A DNA stretch of 64,000 nt, from NCBI RefSeq assembly GCF_018129085.1, contig NZ_JAAGBB010000005.1, forward strand, positions 1-64,000. Direction: 5' to 3'. This document shows positions 7,642-16,179 of the stretch, piece after piece. The DNA is from Plastoroseomonas hellenica (GTDB lineage: Bacteria; Pseudomonadota; Alphaproteobacteria; Acetobacterales; Acetobacteraceae). A model generated the notes under the pieces. That model was not told where the DNA came from. It did not search any database and worked only from the letters and a program-made list of their open reading frames with translations. The position numbers and the translations under genes were made by a program. Position 1 is the stretch's first letter, and the number at the start of each line of letters is the position of its first letter.

Positions 7642-8619
7642 ATGATCCTCTCCCGCCGTAACCTCATCGCCGCCGGGCTTACGCTGCCCGCGCTGGCGCG
7701 CGCGCAGCCCGCCTATCCGAACCGGCCGATCCGCCTGGTGGTGCCCTTCGCGCCGGGCGGGCCATCGGATGCGCTGGCGCGGACCTTCGCGGAGCGCCTC
7801 TCGGCGATCCTCGGCCAGCCGATGGTGGTGGAGAACCGCTCCGGCGCCGGCAGCACGGTCGGCAGCGATGTCGTCGCCAAGGCGCCGGCCGATGGCTACA
7901 CCATCCTCTTCAACAATCTCAGCCAGGCGACCAACCCGTCGCTCTTCGCGCGGCTGCCCTTCGATCCGCTGGCGGATTTCGCCCCCGTGGCGCTGCTGGC
8001 GGAAAGCCCGATAGTGCTGCTCGGCGCACCCAACCTGCCGGTCGCCGATCTCCGTGGCTTCCTCGCGCTGATCCGCGACAATCCCGGCCGCTACGATTAT
8101 GGCAGCGCCGGCAACGGCACCGCCGCGCATCTCGCGGTCGCCAAGCTGCTGGCCGCCGCAGGCCTTTCCATGAACCACATCCCCTATCGCGGCGTGGCGC
8201 CCGCGACCAATGACCTGATGGCCGGGATGATCGCGCTGGTCGCCGACACCGCGACGACCGGCCTCGGCCAGGCGCGGGGCGGCACGCTGAAGGCGCTCGC
8301 CGTCACCGCGAGCACGCGCCTGCCGCAGGCGCCGGAGATCCCGACCGTGGCCGAGAGCGGCTTTCCGGGCCTCGCCGACTACACCATGACCTCCTGGAAC
8401 CTGCTGCTGGCACCGGCGCGCACACCGAATGCGGTGCTGGCGCGGCTGCGCGATGCGGTGCGGGAGGCGAAGGCGGATCCCGCCTTCCGCGCGCGGCTGG
8501 AGGCGCTCGGCAATACCGTGATGGCGGATGCCGAACCCGCGGCGATGTTTGCCTTCCTGGTGGAGGAGCAGGCGCGCTGGGGCCAGGTGCTGCGCGCCGC
8601 CGGCATCCGGCCGGATTGA
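7642..8619 (+). CDS. Bug/TctC-family periplasmic solute receptor
   Basis: 325 residues from the ATG at 7642, which has GGAG 9 bases upstream; in-frame starts at 7615 and 7624 would lengthen the leader. The twin-Arg-like signal SRRNLIAAGLTLPALARA is followed by the family hallmarks NRPIRLVVPFAPGGPSD, VVENRSGAGSTVGSD, the PYRG loop and a C-terminal AAGIRPD. Bug proteins bind carboxylates or amides in a Venus-flytrap fold and feed TctAB transporters or signalling systems. No TctA/TctB gene is nearby. It overlaps or abuts the aldolase gene. Confidence 0.92.
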   Translation: MILSRRNLIAAGLTLPALARAQPAYPNRPIRLVVPFAPGGPSDALARTFAERLSAILGQPMVVENRSGAGSTVGSDVVAKAPADGYTILFNNLSQATNPSLFARLPFDPLADFAPVALLAESPIVLLGAPNLPVADLRGFLALIRDNPGRYDYGSAGNGTAAHLAVAKLLAAAGLSMNHIPYRGVAPATNDLMAGMIALVADTATTGLGQARGGTLKALAVTASTRLPQAPEIPTVAESGFPGLADYTMTSWNLLLAPARTPNAVLARLRDAVREAKADPAFRARLEALGNTVMADAEPAAMFAFLVEEQARWGQVLRAAGIRPD

Positions 8620-8660
8620 GCGCGCTTGCCTGGGCCGCGCCCGGCCCCGAGATTGCCCCC

Positions 8661-9314
8661 ATGATCGAAGGCGATTCCCTGCCGGTGCTGGGCGCGGTGC
8701 GCGTCGTCGATGAAGCCGTCGCCGCGCTGCGCCGCGCGATCCTCTCGGGCGATCTGCGGCCAGGCCAGAAGCTCTCCGTGCCGGCGCTCGCGCTTCGCCT
8801 CGGCGTCTCGCGGTCCCCGGTGCGGGAGGCGGTGCTGGCGCTGACCGCGGAGGGGCTGGCGGTGGAAAGCCCGCGCCGCGGCGTGGTGGTGGCGGAGCTC
8901 GGCCCGAAGGAGGCCGACCAGATCCATGAGGCGCGTGGCCCGCTGGAAGGCTTCGCTGCGCGGCTGGCGGCCGAGCGCGCGCCGGCCGGTCTCGCCGCGC
9001 AGCTCGACGCCATCCTCGCCGAACAGGCGACGGCGGTCGCGGTCGACGACGAGGACGGCTTCTTCCGCACCAACGCCGTCTTCCACGCCGCGATCGCGGC
9101 TTCCTGCGGCAACGCCGAGATCCACCGCCTGCTGGCCTCGCTGGAAGGGCGGATGGCGCTCGCGCTCCGCCATGTCGCGGCGCAGCCGGGCCATCGCGAC
9201 AGCGCGCTGGCCGAGCACCGCGCCGTCGCGGCGGCGATCCGCACGCGGGATGGCGATGCGGCGGAGGCGGCGATGCGTGCGCATCTGGCGGCGACGCGGC
9301 GTCGCGTCGGCTAG
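8661..9314 (+). CDS. GntR-family (FadR/FCD) transcriptional regulator
   Basis: 217 residues from the ATG at 8661. The N-terminal winged helix (VVDEAVAALRRAILSGDLRPGQKLSVPALALRLG spans its first helices, then VSRSPVREAVLALTAEGL as recognition helix) is followed by an all-helical FCD effector domain with metal-binding-type residues (FHAAIAASCGN, AEHRAVAAAI). It follows the Bug gene in the same direction with 41 bp between, and converges with the enolase-superfamily gene. It probably controls the HAD-aldolase-Bug operon in response to a pathway acid. Confidence 0.9.
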   Translation: MIEGDSLPVLGAVRVVDEAVAALRRAILSGDLRPGQKLSVPALALRLGVSRSPVREAVLALTAEGLAVESPRRGVVVAELGPKEADQIHEARGPLEGFAARLAAERAPAGLAAQLDAILAEQATAVAVDDEDGFFRTNAVFHAAIAASCGNAEIHRLLASLEGRMALALRHVAAQPGHRDSALAEHRAVAAAIRTRDGDAAEAAMRAHLAATRRRVG

Positions 9315-9350
9315 GGGCGAACCAGCAGGCGCAGGCGCAGGCGTCAGGCG

Positions 9351-10502
9351 TCAGGCGCCGGCGCGGTGTTCCATGTGCGTGACCAGCCAGGGCGCCGCGG
9401 CGGCGAGGTCCGGCTCGACGCCGAGCCCCGGCGTTGCGGGCAGCGCCAGGACGCCGTCGCGCACCCGTGGGAAGGGCTGGGCGAGCGCTTCCCGCAGCGG
9501 GTTCTCCATGACGTCGTGCTCCAGCAGGCCGGGGCCGCCAACCGCGGCCAGCACCTGCGCCGCCGCCAGCAGGCCGATCCCGCTGCCGAGCCAGTGCGGG
9601 CAATAGGACCGACCCGCCGCGACGGACCGCCGCCCCACCGCGAAGGCGCCGGTGACGCCGCCCCATTTCAGCATGTCCGGCTGTACCACGCCGTGATGGC
9701 CCTGGCTGATGAGCGTGGCGAAACCCTCGTAGCCCATCACATTCTCGCCGCCTGCGAGCGGCACCGGCGAAAGCATCGCGAGCTCCGCCCATTCGGCGGC
9801 CGGACGGTCCGCGGGGATCGGCTCCTCGATCCAGCCGAGGCCATGCGCGCCGAGGCGCCGCACCGCGCGGCGTGCTTCCGGCACGTCCCAGCCCTGATTG
9901 GCATCCACCATCAGGCGCTCGCCCGGCCTGAGGTCGCGTGCGAGGCCGGAAACCACGGCTTCGTCAATCTCCGCCCCGAAGGCGACCTTCACCTTGAAGG
10001 CCCGGAAGCCCGCCTCGCGGCAGCGCGCCACCGCCGCTGTCGCGGTGTCGGGGTTGAGGCCGCTGGCATAGGCGGGCACCGCATCCCCAGCGGCATCGCC
10101 GGCCAGCATCGCGCGCAGCGGCTTGCCGGCGCGGCGCGCGGCCAGATCCCAAAGCGCCAGGTCCAGCCCGGCGATGCAGGCGGCGAAGGGGCCGGGCTCG
10201 CCCCCCTGGATGGCCCGGCGTGCGGTGCGCGCCGTCAGCCCGTGCCAGGCATCGGGCGCATCCGCATAGCGGCCGATGAGCGCCGCCGGGGCGACCACCG
10301 TCTCGAACAGCCGCTGCTTGTTGTCGGCGCTGTAGGGCGGGAAGTTGCACCAGACCTCGCCCCAGCCATGCGCACCCTCCGCATCCTCGACGCGCAGCAG
10401 CAGCGCGCTGCGGCGCGGGATGCTGCCGAAGGAGGTCTTCACCGGCTCCGCCACCTCGGCCCGGTACAGGAAGGTCTCGATGCGGGCGATGTGGAGCGTC
10501 AT
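9351..10502 (-). CDS. Mandelate racemase / muconate lactonizing enzyme family protein
   Basis: Enolase-superfamily enzyme, 383 residues. Active-site landmarks in order: KVKVAF (the Lys pair of the second strand), MVDANQGW (metal ligand Asp), WIEEPI (metal ligand Glu), AGGENVMG (third ligand Glu), and PHWLGSG (His of the racemase/dehydratase type). It would abstract a proton alpha to a carboxylate in a sugar acid or similar compound. ATG 10502 is preferred to 10511 because AAGGATG is then 8 bases away. Downstream of LysR and MFS genes on the same strand, it may use the acid that transporter imports. Confidence 0.9.
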   Translation of the reverse strand: MTLHIARIETFLYRAEVAEPVKTSFGSIPRRSALLLRVEDAEGAHGWGEVWCNFPPYSADNKQRLFETVVAPAALIGRYADAPDAWHGLTARTARRAIQGGEPGPFAACIAGLDLALWDLAARRAGKPLRAMLAGDAAGDAVPAYASGLNPDTATAAVARCREAGFRAFKVKVAFGAEIDEAVVSGLARDLRPGERLMVDANQGWDVPEARRAVRRLGAHGLGWIEEPIPADRPAAEWAELAMLSPVPLAGGENVMGYEGFATLISQGHHGVVQPDMLKWGGVTGAFAVGRRSVAAGRSYCPHWLGSGIGLLAAAQVLAAVGGPGLLEHDVMENPLREALAQPFPRVRDGVLALPATPGLGVEPDLAAAAPWLVTHMEHRAGA

Positions 10503-10562
10503 GGGCGTCATCCTTTTGGTTGGGGCCGATGCGGCGCCAGGCCGATTGTTTGGTCGCGTGAT

Positions 10563-11801
10563 TCACGCCTCCGGCCGACTCAGCCTGCGGCGATCACGCT
10601 CCAGGATGCCCATGATGAACTCGATCGTCAGCGCCAGCAGGATCGCCCCGGTCCCGATCAGGAAGAGCAGCCGGTAATCCCCGCCGCTTTCGCTGAAGAT
10701 GAAGGTCAGGCCATAGCCGCCCGCCGCCTGCAGCAGCGCGAAGCCGGTGGTGGCCTTGCTCCAGGCGGCCTTCTGCGCCGCGGCATCATGCGGCAGCAGC
10801 TCCTGCACGCGGCCCAGCACCAGGGGCACGATGCCGGGCACGAAGGCGCCGACGATGAGGCTCGAGAGGATGAGCGCCGGCGTGCCGAGGCCGAGCAATG
10901 GCAGCGCCACGCCGATCGCCTGCACCAGGAGCGCGAGCCGCAGCGCCGGCCCGAAGCCGGTGCGGTCGGCGAGATGCCCGCTCAGCACCGGCCCGACCAC
11001 GGCGCCGAGGCCGAACAGGACCCAGTACTGCGCACCGGTCGCCAAGCCTTCGCCCAGACCGCGCGCCACGTAGTCGACCAGGAACAGCATATGCGGCACC
11101 AGCCCGGCTGCGTTCAGCGCATAGGCGGCATAGAGCGCCCAGAGCAATGGCCGCGCCTGCCGATGCGCCCGGCTCCGCGCTTGCGGCGCGGCGGGTGCGG
11201 CGCTGGACGCGGGCCAGCCCGTCCAGGCGATCGCGGTCAGCAGCAGGCAGAGCAGGCCGAGGCCGCACCAGGCCGCGACCAGCCCCTGGCGCAGCAGCAG
11301 CGGCACCAGCGTGCCGGAAGCGGCGATGCCGAGGCCGACGCCCGCGAAGATCGCGCCGCTGGCGATGCCGCGCCGGGGCGACGGGACATGCGGCAGCACC
11401 GTGGTCGCGGCCAGCACCATCAGTGCACCGCCGGCGATCCCGGACAGCAGCCGCCAGGTGAAGAACCAGGCGAGGGAGAGGGGCGTCGCGCAGGCGAAGA
11501 AGGCGATGGCGGCGAGCAGCATCAGCCCGCGCAGCAGCGCCGGCCCCGCGATCACCGCCGCCATCGGCCGCGCGAGCAGCGCGCCGGCGAGATAGCCCGC
11601 GAGGTTGGCGGCGCCGAGATAGGCGGCCGCCTCGGGCCCGAACCACTGCGCCTCGATGATCGCCGGCAGCAGCGGCGTATAGGCGAAGCGCGCGAGCCCG
11701 ATGCCGACCAGGCTGGCGCAGCAGGCCGAGAGCGTCGCCCGCCAGGCGCTGATGCCCGGCATCGCCTGCCGCGCCGCGCCGATTGCACCGGACCCTTGCA
11801 T
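10563..11801 (-). CDS. MFS transporter, YbfB/YjiJ family
   Basis: 412 residues with about 12 membrane segments. The first helix carries GIGLARFAYTPLLP, the signature of the YbfB/YjiJ family. Inner-membrane major facilitator; substrate unknown. GGAGG lies 4 bases before the ATG at 11801. It is followed by the enolase-superfamily gene and preceded by a LysR gene on the same strand, so uptake of that enzyme's substrate is plausible. Confidence 0.9.
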   Translation of the reverse strand: MQGSGAIGAARQAMPGISAWRATLSACCASLVGIGLARFAYTPLLPAIIEAQWFGPEAAAYLGAANLAGYLAGALLARPMAAVIAGPALLRGLMLLAAIAFFACATPLSLAWFFTWRLLSGIAGGALMVLAATTVLPHVPSPRRGIASGAIFAGVGLGIAASGTLVPLLLRQGLVAAWCGLGLLCLLLTAIAWTGWPASSAAPAAPQARSRAHRQARPLLWALYAAYALNAAGLVPHMLFLVDYVARGLGEGLATGAQYWVLFGLGAVVGPVLSGHLADRTGFGPALRLALLVQAIGVALPLLGLGTPALILSSLIVGAFVPGIVPLVLGRVQELLPHDAAAQKAAWSKATTGFALLQAAGGYGLTFIFSESGGDYRLLFLIGTGAILLALTIEFIMGILERDRRRLSRPEA

Positions 11802-11812
11802 GCTGCCTCCGC

Positions 11813-11860
11813 CTGCATCCTCGGATGCAGACCTAGGTGCGGCGGGTTATCGGCGGTAAC
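11813..11860 (-). promoter_or_regulatory. Two palindromes upstream of the MFS gene
   Basis: CTGCATCC-TC-GGATGCAG (11813-11830) is a perfect 8-bp-arm inverted repeat starting 12 bases before the MFS start codon. GTTATCGGCGGTAAC (11846-11860) is a second, imperfect dyad (arms GTTAxCG/CGxTAAC) with the T-N11-A shape of LysR sites. The adjacent LysR protein may act here. Confidence 0.4.
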
Positions 11861-11900
11861 GAATTATCTTGAGAGCTGCTATCTGAAGGGGAGATGCCCA

Positions 11901-12788
11901 CTACTCGGCGGCCGCCATCCGCAGGGGCAGCGGCCGGGCGATCGCCAGCAGCGCGGTGAGAGCGCTGGTCGGCTGGCTCTCGCGGCGGCGGATGAACACC
12001 GTGTCGGCCCGCGCCTGCGCCGGCGGCAGCGCATGCGCCGCGACCCGCCCCTCAGAGACCGCGGGCTGCACGACCGCCCTGGGCAGCATCGTCACGCCGA
12101 TGCCGGCCGCGACGCAGCCGAGGATCGCCTCCAGCGAGCCGAATTCGAGCGGCTGCGCGGTCTGGATGCCGCGCCGGGCCAGCAGCGCCTCCAGCCGCTG
12201 CCGATAGGAGCAGCCGCGGCGGAACACGATGATCTTGAGCGCGCGCTGCCGGTCGAGATCCTCGATGCCGCGGCAGCCAGCCGCGGTGACGAGCATCAGC
12301 TCCTCGCGGAACACCGTGTCCTCGACCAGATCCGGGTGCTGCACCGGGCCGGCGACGAAGGCGCCGTCCAGCCGGTAGTCCAGCACATCGGCGATGAGCG
12401 CGGCGCTGGTGCCGGTGGTCACCGCCAGGCCCACCTCGGGGCAAGCCCGCGCGTAGGCGGAAAGGAGGGGCGGCAGACGGAGCGCCGCCGTGGTCTCGAG
12501 CGCGCCGATGCGGAGATGCCCGCGCGGCGTACCGTCATCGCGCGCCGCCTCCTGCGCTTCGCGGAGGAGGGTGCCGAGCCTGATGGCATAGGGCAGCAGC
12601 CGCTGCCCCGCGGCGGTGAGCACGACGCCGCGGCTGTTGCGCTCGAACAGCCGCGTGCCGAGCTCCTCCTCCAGGGCGCGGATCCGCGCGGTGACGTTGG
12701 ACTGCACGGTGTGCAGCTCGGCCGCGGCCCGGTTCATGCTGCCGTGCCGCGCCACGGCCTCCAGCACGCGAAGCTCCGCATAGTCCAC
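11901..12788 (-). CDS. LysR-family transcriptional regulator
   Basis: 295 residues. The N-terminal winged helix reads LRVLEAVARHGSMNRAAAEL then HTVQSNVTARIRALEEELG, then FERNSRGVVLTAAG. The C-terminal periplasmic-binding-like domain shows LRIGALETTAALRLPPLLSAY and GVTMLPRAVV. It lies upstream of the MFS and enolase-superfamily genes on the same strand with 99 bp to the MFS gene. Probably senses a small acid and controls those two genes. Confidence 0.92.
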   Translation of the reverse strand: MDYAELRVLEAVARHGSMNRAAAELHTVQSNVTARIRALEEELGTRLFERNSRGVVLTAAGQRLLPYAIRLGTLLREAQEAARDDGTPRGHLRIGALETTAALRLPPLLSAYARACPEVGLAVTTGTSAALIADVLDYRLDGAFVAGPVQHPDLVEDTVFREELMLVTAAGCRGIEDLDRQRALKIIVFRRGCSYRQRLEALLARRGIQTAQPLEFGSLEAILGCVAAGIGVTMLPRAVVQPAVSEGRVAAHALPPAQARADTVFIRRRESQPTSALTALLAIARPLPLRMAAAE

Positions 12789-12845
12789 GACCGCTCTCCG
12801 ATTTGCCCGTGGGCGGCGGGTGGCAGGCCCGCCGCCGGCTTGAGC

Positions 12846-13724
12846 CTAGCCTTGCGGCGCCAGCTTGTCCTGCGTCCTGGTCTCGAAGTCGGCGGCGTCG
12901 TGGCGCTCATGGAGCTGGCTCGACGGCTCCCCGCTCACGCGGTTGACCATGCGGCCGCGCCGCACCGCCGGCCGTGCGAGGAGCTGGTCGGCCCAGCGCT
13001 GCACGTGCTTGTAGTCCTGCACGCTGAGGAAGGTGGCGGAATCGCCGTAGAGCCAGCCCTTCACCAAGCCGCCATACCAGGGGAAGATCGCCATGTCGGC
13101 GATGGTGTAGTCGCTGCCGGCGACGTACTCGCCTTCCGCCAGGCGGCGGTCGAGCACGTCGAGCTGGCGCTTCACCTCCATGCTGAAGCGGTCGATCGGG
13201 TATTCCATCTTGGTCGGTGCATAGGCGTAGAAATGGCCGAAGCCGCCGCCGAGATAGGGCGCGCTGCCCATCTGCCAGAATAGCCAGGAGAGGCATTCGG
13301 CGCGCGCCGCGGCTTCGGTCGGCAGGAAGGCGCCAAACTTCTCGGCGAGGTGCATCAGGATGGCGCCGGATTCGAAGACGCGGATCGGCGCCGGGCCGCT
13401 GCGATCGACCAGCGCCGGGATCTTCGAATTGGGGTTGGCGCCGACGAAGCCGCTGCCGAACTGATCCCCTTCGTTGATGCGGATCAGCCAGGCATCATAT
13501 TCGGCGCCGCTATGACCGAGGGCCAGCAGCTCTTCCAGCATCACCGTCACCTTCACGCCGTTCGGCGTGCCGAGCGAATAGAGCTGCAGGGGATGGCGGC
13601 CGACCGGCAGGTCCTTGTCATGGGTCGGCCCCGCGATCGGGCGGTTGATGCTCGCGAAACGGCCGCCATTGGCCTTGTTCCAGGTCCAGACCTTGGGTGG
13701 GGTGTAGTCCGTCGTGTCGCTCAC
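12846..13724 (-). CDS. yghU: YghU-type glutathione S-transferase / disulfide-bond reductase
   Basis: 292 residues from a GTG start at 13722-13724, which begins the YghU-like N-terminus SDTTDYTPPKVWTWNK. Strong family match: GKHPLQLYSLGTPNG-like segment at LPVGRHPLQLYSLGTPNG, VMLEELLALGHSGAEYDAWL, NPNSKIPALVD, RVFESGAILMHLAEKFG, and LHERHDAADFET near the C-terminus. Members bind two glutathiones and reduce disulfides or hydroperoxides in the cytoplasm. An upstream ATG at 13841 would add 39 unrelated residues. It is a single gene beside LysR. Confidence 0.93.
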   Translation of the reverse strand: MSDTTDYTPPKVWTWNKANGGRFASINRPIAGPTHDKDLPVGRHPLQLYSLGTPNGVKVTVMLEELLALGHSGAEYDAWLIRINEGDQFGSGFVGANPNSKIPALVDRSGPAPIRVFESGAILMHLAEKFGAFLPTEAAARAECLSWLFWQMGSAPYLGGGFGHFYAYAPTKMEYPIDRFSMEVKRQLDVLDRRLAEGEYVAGSDYTIADMAIFPWYGGLVKGWLYGDSATFLSVQDYKHVQRWADQLLARPAVRRGRMVNRVSGEPSSQLHERHDAADFETRTQDKLAPQG

Positions 13725-13842
13725 GTTCTCGAAGCTCCAGAAGGGGTGCGCCGCGGCGCAATGGCTGGAGCCTACATGGCATGGGCGGAGAGGGCGATGG
13801 AGGGGCGCGGGCGCGCTGCCAGATGGCGGTGCAACGCTCACT

Positions 13843-13886
13843 TTCAGATCATCGACGGCGGGGATTCAGATCATCGACGGCAGGGA
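13843..13886. repeat. 22-bp tandem duplication
   Basis: TTCAGATCATCGACGGCGGG and its neighbour two bases beyond repeat immediately at 13865-13886 with one mismatch. The right copy contains the stop codon and last codons of the minus-strand gene 13866-14072, so the duplication touches that gene's 3' end. Confidence 0.85.
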
Positions 13887-14072
13887 TCCCGGCACGACCT
13901 CGTCGCTTTTCTCGAGGTCGCGCGCTGCCATCGCCGCCCCGGCCTCCTCCTCGGTGGCGTAGCGCTCAGGGAAGAGGATTTCCTCGCCATCGGTTCCGAT
14001 GCCGACGATGAAATACCCGCCACCTGGGCCGGTGTCCTGGACGATCTTGTATCCGCCGCGTTGGCTCGTCAT
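13866..14072 (-). CDS. Small hypothetical protein (68 aa)
   Basis: A compact acidic protein with a plausible beta-rich start (GGYKIVQDTGPGGGYFIVGI) and helical middle (YATEEEAGAAMAARDLEK). No signal or membrane segment. Pattern suggests a small single-domain protein, possibly of the DUF1508/YegP style in which a short strand-turn-strand is followed by a helix, but the match is too weak to claim. It overlaps no other coding gene; its 3' end lies in a 22-bp tandem duplication. Confidence 0.5.
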   Translation of the reverse strand: MTSQRGGYKIVQDTGPGGGYFIVGIGTDGEEILFPERYATEEEAGAAMAARDLEKSDEVVPGSLPSMI

Positions 14073-14199
14073 TCGTCACCATGCCTGTCCGGAAACGGGA
14101 CCTCTCGAAAGAGTGGTCTGGCCCCCGCCGTGCGGCGGGTGTGATTCCGGGCTGCCCTTCCAACAATCGACCTTTCGCCGCAGTAGTCGGAGCTTCGCG

Positions 14200-14433
14200 T
14201 TGCTGTCTTCATTCCCCGCACCGGCCGAAGTGGCCACACGTATCCGCGACCATCTCAGGAGTTTCGGGACCGAGCCCGGTGCCGAGGTGACTCTGGAGGA
14301 ACTCGAAGAAGCGCTCCCGGAATACGGCCTGTCATCCATCAAGGACGGCGTCACCCGAGGCGTCATCGAGGGCTGGTGGCGTAACGGACCTCTGGGGCGG
14401 ATCGTGCTGACGGAGGCTGGCGCGGCGGAGTAG
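14200..14433 (+). CDS. Small protein with a winged-helix-like core (77 aa)
   Basis: Starts at a TTG (14200) with GGAG 7 bases upstream; there is no ATG or GTG in a better position. After LLSSFPAPAEVATRIRDHLRS it reads VTLEELEEALPEYGLSSI then IEGWWRNGPLGRIVLTEAG, which has the helix, helix, beta-wing look of a small winged-helix domain ending in a beta hairpin. It could be a small DNA- or protein-binding module. No family recognised. Neighbouring genes are other small proteins. Confidence 0.5.
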   Translation: MLSSFPAPAEVATRIRDHLRSFGTEPGAEVTLEELEEALPEYGLSSIKDGVTRGVIEGWWRNGPLGRIVLTEAGAAE

Positions 14434-14454
14434 GGCTTCCTCGCCTCGTGGCTT

Positions 14455-14667
14455 TTACGGAGTTCGGTTTTTCGTATGATCCTGGGATTGCTCGGTCTGC
14501 ACCGTCTTGCTGTCGAGACCCCGCTGATCGGAATGCTGCGACTTGTCGCGGTTGGACAGGACCATGTTCTCCTGGATCTTATCCTCAGGCATCTCGCTGG
14601 TGCCGCCGCTTCCGGAATGCTTCCCCTGAGTGCCGGAGCCGACGTGCTTCTTGCTGGCATTCGCCAT
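14455..14667 (-). CDS. Small hydrophilic hypothetical protein (70 aa)
   Basis: Starts MANASKKHVGSGTQGKHSGS and contains PEDKIQENMVLSNRDKSQHS then RGLDSK, a segment I associate with a small disordered protein widespread in Acetobacteraceae and Methylobacterium. Very rich in Ser, Lys, Gln, Asp; no hydrophobic segment. The start at 14667 rather than 14715 is chosen because the family begins MAN. Probably a stress-related disordered protein; function unknown. Confidence 0.6.
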   Translation of the reverse strand: MANASKKHVGSGTQGKHSGSGGTSEMPEDKIQENMVLSNRDKSQHSDQRGLDSKTVQTEQSQDHTKNRTP

Positions 14668-14998
14668 GGCGGTTCTCCTTTCGAATGCGGCGCTTTGCGA
14701 TCCGGCATTCGACATCGCGCGATCGGGATCTGTCGGAGTGGTGCCGGTGCTCCGCGCGTCGATCTATAACGGCGGCCGGCAAAGCACGGTTTCCCGCGAT
14801 GAACACCGCCGGACACGCCGCCGCCGCGTCGGTAAGTAGCGTCCTCGCGTCCCCGCAACCGCCGCGCCTTTCGGCAGTTGCACGAGGTGCCGCCCAAGCG
14901 TGACCTCGGGCGGCACCGACTGCGTGTCCCAGGATTCCATCAGGGCCGCGCTTCACTCGTGGCCGGGACGCAACGTCCCGAATGGAATCCGGAGGCCC
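14668..14998. other. 331-bp intergenic region with a hairpin near the acyltransferase start
   Basis: No gene is supported. CGGGACG-CAA-CGTCCCG (14964-14980) is a perfect 7-bp hairpin ending 10 bases before the GGAGG of the acyltransferase gene, so it would sit in its leader. The rest probably carries divergent promoters for the small minus-strand protein and the acyltransferase, without clear consensus boxes. Confidence 0.45.
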
Positions 14999-16129
14999 AT
15001 GACGACACCACCGTCGAGGCTGATCGAGCTCGATTCTCTCCGCGGCGTCGCCGCATTCATCGTGGTGCTGCACCACGCCTTCATCGCGCTGCCGCAGGTG
15101 CCGGGCTGGGTGAGCTGGATGCTGTTCTCCACGCCGCTCCGCCCCATCGGTATCGGCCGGCCCGCGGTGATCTTCTTCTTCGTTCTCAGCGGCTATGTGC
15201 TGACGCGCGCCTTGCGGGCGCAGGAGGCCTCACGTCCCGGCAGCGTGCTGAGCGCCCCGGGCTGGCTCGGCTATGCGGGCCAACGCGCCGTGCGGCTCGG
15301 CCTGCCGGTGCTCGCCTCGCTGCTGCTCTCGGCGCTGCTGCAAGGCCTCGTCTGGCGCGGGCCGATGCCGGAGGAAACACCCCACCTCACCGGCGAGGCG
15401 GGCTGGTACGAGATGTGGACCTGGCCGGCCTTGCTGCTGCAGGCACTGCTGATGCGCCATGGCGACGGCTTCCAGCTCAACCCGGTCCTCTGGACCCTGG
15501 TGCATGAATGGCGCATCAACCTGTTGCTGCCCATCGCCCTGCTGTTCATCAACCGCTGGGCCTTGCTCGTGGCGGTCGCGCTGCTCGGTGCCGGCATCGC
15601 GCAGCTCGCCGGCATGCCCGAAGGCGGCGTCAGCCTCGGGGACAGCCTGCCGCAGACCTTCATCGCCAGCGCCGGCTTCCTGCCCGCCTTCGCGGCCGGC
15701 GCCGCGCTGGCGCTCGGCCGACCGCCGCGGCTCGATGGCCCGCAGGCCATGGCAGCGGGCATCGCCATCCTGGTCATGGCCGCCTCCGCCCATGACTACG
15801 GCGTCATCGCAGGCTCGGTGCTGCTAATCCTGCTGGCGCAGCGGGAAGGGCGCTTCGCGGAAGGCCTGCGGCATCCGGCGCTGGTCTGGCTCGGCCGCAT
15901 CTCCTTCAGCCTCTACCTGGTGCATATGCCGCTACTGCTGATGACGACGCATCTGCTGCGCGATGGCGGATCGCCGCTGCTGGCCGCCGCGATCGCCATC
16001 GCGCTCGCCTTCCCGGCGGCCGCCCTGATGCATCGCTTCGTGGAACAGCCGGCGCACCGCCTGGCGCGGCGCATCCGGCCGCCATCCACCAGGCTGTCGC
16101 CGGCGGCCATACCGTATCAGGCGCGATAA
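14999..16129 (+). CDS. Acyltransferase family 3 (OafA/YrhL-like) membrane protein
   Basis: 376 residues from ATG 14999, with GGAGG 4 bases upstream. About ten membrane segments. The start IELDSLRGVAAFIVVLHHAF contains the conserved Arg and His of the family (RGxA and HH), and VIFFFVLSGYVLTRAL and GRISFSLYLVHMPLL are further hallmarks. These enzymes move acetyl or other acyl groups onto surface polysaccharides or glycolipids across the inner membrane. It stands alone, convergent with a Bug gene. Confidence 0.92.
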   Translation: MTTPPSRLIELDSLRGVAAFIVVLHHAFIALPQVPGWVSWMLFSTPLRPIGIGRPAVIFFFVLSGYVLTRALRAQEASRPGSVLSAPGWLGYAGQRAVRLGLPVLASLLLSALLQGLVWRGPMPEETPHLTGEAGWYEMWTWPALLLQALLMRHGDGFQLNPVLWTLVHEWRINLLLPIALLFINRWALLVAVALLGAGIAQLAGMPEGGVSLGDSLPQTFIASAGFLPAFAAGAALALGRPPRLDGPQAMAAGIAILVMAASAHDYGVIAGSVLLILLAQREGRFAEGLRHPALVWLGRISFSLYLVHMPLLLMTTHLLRDGGSPLLAAAIAIALAFPAAALMHRFVEQPAHRLARRIRPPSTRLSPAAIPYQAR

Positions 16130-16179
16130 GCTTGGCGGGGGCTGGTCAAATCTGTCGCGCCCGATGGGAGTCTTTGCGC

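Noticed and set aside
9325-9358. Short CAGGCG/TCAGGCG direct repeats
   Set aside because: Low-complexity slippage tract between convergent genes, too short and degenerate to be a functional array.
9366-13283. A 1305-codon plus-strand open frame
   Set aside because: It is antisense to four well-recognised genes (enolase-family, MFS, LysR, YghU) and is rich in His, Arg, Gln and Gly, as shadows are.
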